64,000 nt of DNA, taken from Cacajao melanocephalus. Lineage: Eukaryota; Chordata; Mammalia; Primates; Pitheciidae. The notes under the pieces are model-generated. The model was given only the letters and a program-made list of their open reading frames with translations. It was not told the origin of the DNA and searched no databases. The stretch is from NCBI GenBank assembly GCA_963573385.1, contig CAUYLG010063140.1:1-64000 (forward strand), written 5' to 3'. Both the position numbers and the translations under genes were made by a program. Each line of letters starts with the position of its first letter. Position 1 is the first letter of the stretch. Below, piece after piece: positions 56,757 to 64,000 of the stretch.

Positions 56757-57411
56757 AAAAAAATTTTTTCCCCTAAGCCTGCCACCTCCCACCCTATACA
56801 GTACAAGTAATTTAAAAGCTGGTCAGACAAAATAGTGAAAAGGTCTCAGTCTATGGGGGTCTTTATTTGGAAAGTAAAGTCAAAAGGCAAAAGGAATAAG
56901 AATTACTTGTTCAGAATCTCAGTTACTATTAAAGAACCAGCCTTTCATCAGTGAAATTCCAGCCTCTCCCACCAGAGGGCAGTTATCACATAAAAACATA
57001 AAACCCCACTTGGCTTCCATTTCAGACACCACTTCACACCACATCTGGAATTAGGTTTACAGCTCAGTACAGATCCTGAGAAGATCTCTGCTTCTTGCAA
57101 GTCTGAAACTAACATGTCATGCCTTCCTTCTGGCCTGGCAACTTAAATGAGTTTATGATACCTTAGAAACCATCTCTTCATAAGGGAATGTTAAAATGGG
57201 CCAAAGACAGATGTTTGTCCTATTTTGAGGGGTGGAAACTCCACACCAAACACTCAGTGACAGAGTAAAAAACATTTTTCCGTGTCTAAAACTTTACTTT
57301 TTAATTTTATTTATAAACCTTCTTGGCTTCAGTAACCTGTATCTCCCCAGAAAAGTAGCTTTCTATGCTTTTTAATGAAAATTCTAAAGATTAGCTGAGA
57401 AAAAGGTTTAT
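56757..57411. other. No feature recognised
   Basis: Unique-looking DNA. Confidence 0.3.
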
Positions 57412-57693
57412 AGTTTTTGTTTTGTTTTTGAGACAGGGTCTCGCTGTGTCACCCCGGCTGGAGTGCAGTGGTGTAATCTTGGCTCACTGAAACCTTTGCT
57501 CCTCGGCTCAAGTGATCCTCTCACCTCGGCCTCCTGGGTAGCTAGGACTACAGATGCATGCCATCACACACCCAGCTAATTTGTTTTATTTTGTTTTGGT
57601 AGAGATGGGGTTTCGCCATATTGCCCAGGCTGGTCTCAAACTCCTGGGCTCAAGCGATCCACCCACCTTGGCCTCCCAAAGTGGGATTGCAGT
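57412..57693 (-). mobile_element. AluJ-like element, inverted, truncated
   Basis: TTTGTTTTGTTTTTGAGACAGGG start. It reaches CCTCCCAAAGTGGGATTGCAG and then stops short of the Alu 5' end. Confidence 0.87.
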
Positions 57694-57779
57694 TTTTGGT
57701 AGACAACAAATTATTTTTCAGGTGTCCAGCCTGCTTATGTTTTGGAGAGACCAACAGAAATACTTATATATATATTGAT

Positions 57780-57940
57780 CACTTAGCATAGTGCCTCATA
57801 GAGAAAATACTTTATGGCCACAATGAAATGCAATCTTTCCAACATCTCTGGATGGTATGTACTGTAGTTACACCCATTTTAGAGAATAAATTGAAACATT
57901 CTCAGGTGAAGTAACATATCAAAGCAGACACCCTTAGTCC
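57780..57940 (-). mobile_element. MIR-like SINE, inverted
   Basis: CACTTAGCATAGTGCCTCATAG, CCCATTTTAGAGAATAAATTGAAAC and AAGTAACATATCAAAGC show reverse MIR-like order. Confidence 0.5.
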
Positions 57941-58245
57941 ATGTTTTTAACGACCATGAAGCAGTGTATCTGTCGGAGATGAGATGGGCCTAGGTATAGA
58001 GACTTGGCAGATTTAGGAGGGAGCCACACTGGTGCTCAGAAGTCAATGTCAGGAAAAGGATGCTGAGGCAGGGTATATAACTGTGGCAGCTACCCAGTTG
58101 CTCTCATGGGCTGCACTAGTCTCTACTAATTAGTCAAAGGGCATAGCTGCTCAAGTGCTGTTTACAGACCATTACTCCATGAAGCAGGAGGCATGGATGG
58201 TTAGAGTCCCTAAATATAAAAGTCAGACAGTCTGGCAGGAGCCTT
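57941..58245. other. No feature recognised
   Basis: Short unique stretch. Confidence 0.3.
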
Positions 58246-58712
58246 GTGTGATACTTGTATATGTCAACTTGCCTGGGCTAAGGGATGCTCAGATAGCTGG
58301 TCAGACATTCTTTTTGGGTATGTGTGTGAAATATCTCCAGAGGGATGAGCCTTTGACTCCATAGACTGAAAAAAGAAGATCATCCTCACCAGTGTGGATG
58401 GGAATCAGTCAACCCCCTGAGGGCCTGAATAGAACAGACAGGAGGAGGAAGAGTGGATTTGTTCTCTCCTTTTGTGAGCTGTGACATCCATCTTCTGCCC
58501 TCAGACATCAGAGCTCCTGGTTCTTGGGCCTTCAGACTCCTTGGAATGGAAGTTATAGCTTCAGTTCCCCTGGTTCTCAGGCCTTTGGACTTGAACTGAA
58601 TTTCGGGGCCTCCATAATCACCTGAGCCAATTTCAAAAATAAATCTTCTCTTATAGATCTCTATATTAGCAGCTTATTTATTCTGTTTCTCTGGAGAACC
58701 CTGACTAACACA
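58246..58712 (+). mobile_element. Solo LTR, ERVL-like
   Basis: TGTATATGTCAACTTGCCTGGGC near the start, CCTGAATAGAACAGACAGG, CTCCATAATCACCTGAGCCAATTTC, AATAAATCTTCTC and TCTGTTTCTCTGGAGAACCCTGACTAACACA at the end are in the order of a common ERVL-type LTR. Subfamily not certain. Confidence 0.7.
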
Positions 58713-59606
58713 CATGGCTAGCAGATTGAAGGCACAGAACTAGGATCTATCTCTGTGGAAAGAACAGACTCTAGAGGAAATACCACTGCACCAGCCACCA
58801 GCAAAATCTCAGTTCAGGGCAGGATCTAGGCCTTTAGAGGGACTGTGGAATTTGGCTGGGAGGAAAGCAAAGAGAGGAGAAATTCTTGGCCAAATATTCA
58901 GTTTTATGAATTGCACCAACTCCAAGAATAGGAGGGGCTCCGATCTGGAATCTTGTTGAAGATTTGAGAGGGCAGGCAGTGGCTCAGCTGTTATAGCTAT
59001 GCCACAGGGTCGAGCGGGTTAGATTCGTCTCCAGTCCTGATGATACTGAGCTGAAGCTGTTGATGATTTGTTTGCTTTGGTTACAATCAACTCAGTAGCA
59101 GAAACAGGGCTGAGCCTGAGTATGGGGGCATTGGTGAGCCCAGCAGTCGGGACTCAGGGAAGGCAGAGTGAACACAGTAGGGCTTGCTCTACCTGCTAAG
59201 TCCTGGTTGCTGACATTCCAGTCCCTGAGCAGTGCCCGATGAATCTGACTCCGTCATGACAGTCCCAGCAGGAAACATCCCTTCAGAGTTTGTAGTCCTA
59301 AAGTTTTATGAGCACATTAGACACCAATTCCACTAGTAGAATATTTCAAAGATTTTTTCTTGTACTAGTTCTTGAACACCAACTCTATCTCTGTTTTCTA
59401 GCCTAGTATCTTGCTTAACAATGCATAAAAGAGATCCAGGAGTTTATAACTAAGGTGCCAGGTGAACCTTATACGCAGTGAGTACAGCAAAACTGCTTTC
59501 AGCTGAAGCGATATGGGAACTCTACAGGGAGGAGGAGTGTTTAGGTCAAGGCTTAAAGGAAAAACACATTTTGACCATCAGAAGTGACGTCTGTGTCAGA
59601 GGATAA
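58713..59606. other. No feature recognised
   Basis: About 900 bases of unique-looking DNA. Confidence 0.3.
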
Positions 59607-60419
<813 letters not shown>

Positions 60420-61295
60420 CAGCCCTGCTGAAAAAAAAAATAGCATGTGAAGAAAAAAACAAAGAGAAACAGAAAGAATGCTCAGACAGCAGCCACCTGT
60501 TGGTTGAAGGGTTGGGATGATACAGAACAGTCCTATAAGGTATGGCTTCTTACAAACACCTATCTGGTGGTCTTGGTGGAGTTCTTGAATTCCAGACCAA
60601 AGAGTTTGGGGCATGCAATGGAGGAAATCCTAAAAATACAGATTTGGAAAGAAAGTTAAGATCAGATTGTACAATCACAACAGTTACCATGTGAGAAAGC
60701 CAAGAACCACTGCAAGTGGTTGATCGGGGAAAGATGATATAATCAAAGAAGGAAGATTGGGAACCATAGGAAGATTACTTTCTCCATCCTCTAAACTCTC
60801 TTTGTGTTTGTGTTTATTATGGCTCCTATGGAAAGACGAACTCCTTAACATTCCAGTCTAACATTCCAGAGTTGACTTCAGCCTTCAAGAGTGCAGCAGG
60901 GTCCAATCAAACCTCCTGTCATAAACTTTTGGGATACCCTTAGGTATGTGTAGATGTTAACTTGGTTGCCAATTTTATCTTTTTCTAAACATCTATTTCC
61001 ATCTCCTGTTGTCTCATTACCACTTCTCTGGGTAGCTGAGGCCCTTTGCTCTAATGTATATAATATATAGTACAGTCCCTTCCTTAATTCCCCAAAGCCT
61101 AGTTGACATTAGGCTGTAGGGCTGAACAAAACCTTACCAATGACTTGGGGGTGACATAAGGAAATTTCTTTGTTTAAAAGAAATATTCCAAATGGGTTAT
61201 TGTTTATCTAGGTCTCAGAGTCAAGCAAGCACAGCCTGTCAGGGTCTCTTACTAACCACTTCTCTCCTATCCATCAGGCTAATGGTCAACTTTCT
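60420..61295. other. No feature recognised
   Basis: Unique-looking DNA. CATTCCAGTCTAACATTCCAG near 60849 is a short local repeat. Confidence 0.3.
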
Positions 61296-61597
61296 ATTTT
61301 TTTTGTTTTTGTTTTTGAGACAGAGTCTTGTTCTGTCACCCAGGCTGGAGTGCAGTGGCGCGATCTTAGCTCACTGAAACCTCCAACTCCCAGGATCAAG
61401 CGATTCTCCTGCTCAGCCTCCTGAGTAGATGGGATTACATGTGTGTGCCACCACGCCCAGCTGATTTTTGTATTTTTAGTAGAGTCGGGGTTTCGCCACG
61501 TGGCCAGGCTGGTCTCGAGCTCCTGACCTCAAGGGATCCATCCCCCTCAGCCTCCCAAATTTTTGGGATTACAGGCATGAGCCACCATGCCTGGGTA
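61296..61597 (-). mobile_element. Full-length AluS-like element, inverted
   Basis: A TTTTTGTTTTTG tail, both monomers, ends CATGCCTGG. GTCAACTTTCT (61285-61295) and GTCAGTTTTCT (61598-61608) flank it. Confidence 0.93.
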
Positions 61598-61651
61598 GTC
61601 AGTTTTCTTAAAAGCATCTTATTAGACAAAACAAACCTGGAATTTGTGTTA

Positions 61652-61781
61652 ATTTTTTTTTTTAATAAAGACAAGGTTTCACTATGTTGGCCAGGATGGT
61701 CTCGATCTCCTGACCTCATAATCCACCTGCCTTGGCCTCCCAAAGTGCTGGGATTACAGACATGAGCCACCATACCCAGCC
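61652..61781 (-). mobile_element. Alu left half, inverted, with own duplication
   Basis: A poly(T), then AATAAAGACAAGGTTTCACTATG through CATACCCAGCC, with no right monomer. TGTGTTAATTTTTTT (61645-61659) and TATGTTAATTTTTTC (61782-61796) flank it. Confidence 0.88.
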
Positions 61782-61829
61782 TATGTTAATTTTTTCATCC
61801 CCTCACATGCTTAAAATTGTAGTCTATAT

Positions 61830-62070
61830 GTAATATTCACTCCCTGACCAACTGCAGCTTAACTTCTGTCCCTGTCTTGCCAGGGACTCTCCTCTTAGTA
61901 AAGTCAAAGACACCGTCACTGCTAAATCTAGGATTCCATTCGCACCTTCCTTAACCTCTTCAGCATTCGGCATAAGCCATGCTACCTGCTCCCACTGCAC
62001 TGTTCCTTCCCTACCTGCTCAATGCCTCACCACTGCCTCAGAAGAACAATCAGCCAAGACCACCGCAGTC
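61830..62070 (+). mobile_element. L2 fragment, sense
   Basis: AGTCAAAGACACCGTCACTGCTAAATC and TTAACCTCTTCAGCATTCGGC resemble an L2 ORF2-end region. Confidence 0.45.
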
Positions 62071-62489
62071 ACTCTGCAGAGACGTGATTCACCCCGCAAA
62101 GACGATAAATTACCTTGCTTAATAACGTAAAAAGTTAAGTAACTTTTCAAACTATCAATTTTAACCAATTTTGGGGTCATGAAATCAATTTAGAGCGTTT
62201 CAAGGATCACTTACTTATTTTAAGCTACACAGAACTGAATAGAGACCAGCAGAGTGTATTCATGTAGGAAAGCTAAGTGTTTTGTACCCAGTATGTGTAT
62301 ATGTACATTCACTGGGTCATGATAGTAAATACATTTCTTATTGTGGGTATGGTCAGAGAAGTTTTTAAAAAGGCACTGCTTTGGGTTTTCCTGACGTTAA
62401 CACCATTATTCCAAAATCAAATCCAAACTTTAATTTGGAAAAAAAAAACAAAAAACCCTCAATGGGGCTTTTGATTACGAAGAGATGAA
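62071..62489. other. No feature recognised
   Basis: Unique-looking DNA. Short A/C-rich run near 62441-62456. Confidence 0.3.
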
Positions 62490-63130
62490 GAATTGTCTTT
62501 AAGATTCTTGCTGTGACAGCTTAAATAACTGTAAAATTCAGGCAACTTAAAAAATGTTACTTTGTCCCAAGAAAGATGACAAGGCTTTTCATGGCTGGTC
62601 CCTGCCTCTCCAGCCTCATGTCTCCGTTTCCTACTTTGTGGTTTGCATTGTGGCCACACTGAGGTTTTTGTGTCTTCTCTTGGCATGATGTTTCTTTTGG
62701 CTCCAGGACCTTGAACATGCCATCCTGTGACCTGGAACACTCAGATGTTCTCATCTCCTTCCCTGCTCAAAGCTTCATGTGGCCCACTCTGTCAGCCTTC
62801 TTATCCCAGCTGCGTCATGGCTCTTTTTAGAAAACCTTCTCAAACTCAAGCCAAGCTGTTACTGGAATTTGCAGCCTATGTTCAATGGTCAATGATCTCC
62901 AAGTCACTGCAATTTGACGTTCACCCTACTGATGACTCTGACCTCAGTTTTGTCAGGACAACCTTGTTGCTGCATCTATACTGTCACCCTTATCCTCCTA
63001 ATCTCTTCAGCATTTGGCATAAGCCATGGGGTTCTTGATGACCGACTAATGAAGCAGACTACACAGCATTTCTCACCTGTTTTATTATTGTATCATTTAC
63101 CCCCTCCAGATATCTTTAGATACTTCTCAC
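62490..63130 (+). mobile_element. L2 fragments, sense
   Basis: CTGGAACACTCAGATGTTCTCATCTCC (62730s) resembles the L2 3' region. TAATCTCTTCAGCATTTGGC near 62999 resembles the same L2 region as 61950. The two blocks may be separate insertions. Confidence 0.4.
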
Positions 63131-63504
63131 TGAATTTCTCTTCCATCTCCCCATTGAAAGTCTAATAACCCAGATACATGTCCATTTATGCACTGTGGCC
63201 CTTTGGACGATCATAAACCATTACATTATAGCTCAGATTTTATATAGTCTTAGATTATGTGAATTTTTTCTGCTCTGTAGGGACCAATTTTTGCCTTCTT
63301 GTGGGCAATATTACCCCCAGCAAGCATGCATGCAATAAAACTCTATTTGCCCTCTTGAGAGGGATAAGAAAAAAAATAGTTTATATTCTTTAATAAAATA
63401 TAAATGTAGATTATTTTCTGTGTCTTATGATGTTTTGATATCTTAAAAACCTTTCCAAGATTAGAGAAAAAAGGGTAACAAGGAACGAACAAAGTAAAAA
63501 AAAA
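63131..63504. other. No feature recognised
   Basis: AT-rich DNA with a 15-base A run near 63496. Confidence 0.3.
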
Positions 63505-63990
63505 AAAAACCTTTCCATCTGGAAAGAGACTGACCCTCCCAGGGCTGGCCAATCCTTGGATACAGCAAAGGGCTCAGCTGGGAGTATGCCTTTGATACGC
63601 AAACTGCCTAACCCAGAGCCATCTCTCCTCTCTCCTCTACATGGTCCCTGCACCCCAGGAGGCAACATTCCTCTGCCTTAGTCAACCAAAGGTCAGGTAC
63701 CAGGCAATTGGAGACCCTCTATAGCTTAGAGCCTGCTGAAATTATTCAGACTAGCCAGTCCTCAACTGTTCATCCTGCCCTGCCTTGCCCTTCTTGTGGA
63801 AACCCCAATAAAGGCTCTGGCTAAATCTTCCACTTGCTCCTGTCTTCTGCCTCCTGACCACCTGTGTCTTCCCCACACCCTCCATGGCCAGCTGTCTCTA
63901 GGACCTGTGAGTATAACATGCTTTGTTTTCCCCATCCTCTATCCTGTATCTCCTCTTGTGACCACACTGGCCTGATCATGGCATAAAAGA
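63505..63990 (+). mobile_element. Probable ERV1-type LTR at right edge
   Basis: TTGTGGAAACCCCAATAAAGGCTCTGGCTAAATC is an LTR-like poly(A) signal context. It is followed by a C/T-rich U5-like segment (TCTTCTGCCTCCTGACCACC, TGTCTTCCCCACACC). Neither boundary is certain, and the element may continue beyond the window. Confidence 0.5.
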
Positions 63991-64000
63991 ATACAAAACA

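Overview
The window is nuclear DNA of a primate, most likely human. The evidence is the density of dimeric Alu SINEs (about 30 full or half copies, J- to S/Y-like), a primate-type L1 3' end, MaLR/ERV LTRs, MIR and L2 fossils, and one CpG island. No complete protein-coding gene can be supported. The long conceptual ORFs are either Alu translations or GC-rich frames inside the CpG island. Repeat names are from memory of consensus sequences. Orientation and gross class are firmer than subfamily.

Layout. 1-7 kb: Alus, a MIR split by an Alu, a long antisense L2, a sense L2 and an old L1-like 3' end. 7.6-9.0 kb: a TATA-less CpG island with GC boxes, a CCAAT box and a CACGTG E-box. Strong splice-donor sequences point outward on both strands (minus at about 7932 and 8406, plus at 8714), so it reads as a bidirectional promoter with noncoding or 5'UTR first exons. 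I cannot name the genes. 9-17 kb: intron-like or intergenic DNA with MER5-like, L2, L1 3'-end and Alu pieces and a 200-bp polypyrimidine tract. 17.4-18.4 kb: a processed RPL37 pseudogene carrying two later Alu insertions. 19.2-21.8 kb: a MaLR (MLT1-type) element with both LTRs and internal sequence. 24.9-25.4 kb: an exact 41-bp direct repeat.

28-35 kb: another MLT1-type LTR, a repeat-poor AT-rich stretch (29.3-30.5 kb), an ERVK-like solo LTR, and an L1 ORF2 fragment interrupted by an ERV1-like solo LTR, an Alu half-element and a Tigger-type DNA transposon. 36-40 kb: two more TA-flanked DNA transposons, an inverted Alu pair, and a near full-length 7SL RNA retrocopy bounded by a 20-bp target-site duplication. 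40-56 kb: mostly unique sequence with Alus, MIRs, L2 and old L1 fragments and a fourth TA-flanked transposon. 56-64 kb: a very small poly(A)-tailed insertion with a perfect 15-bp duplication, ERVL/MaLR-like LTRs (one split by an Alu), L2 pieces and a probable ERV1 LTR at the right edge.

The only likely functional unit is the bidirectional promoter. The rest is best read as layered insertions whose target duplications give relative ages. I found no undescribed multi-gene system. The most unusual items are the 41-bp exact repeat, the mini-retrocopy at 56.7 kb, the intact-looking 7SL copy and the triple-nested L1.
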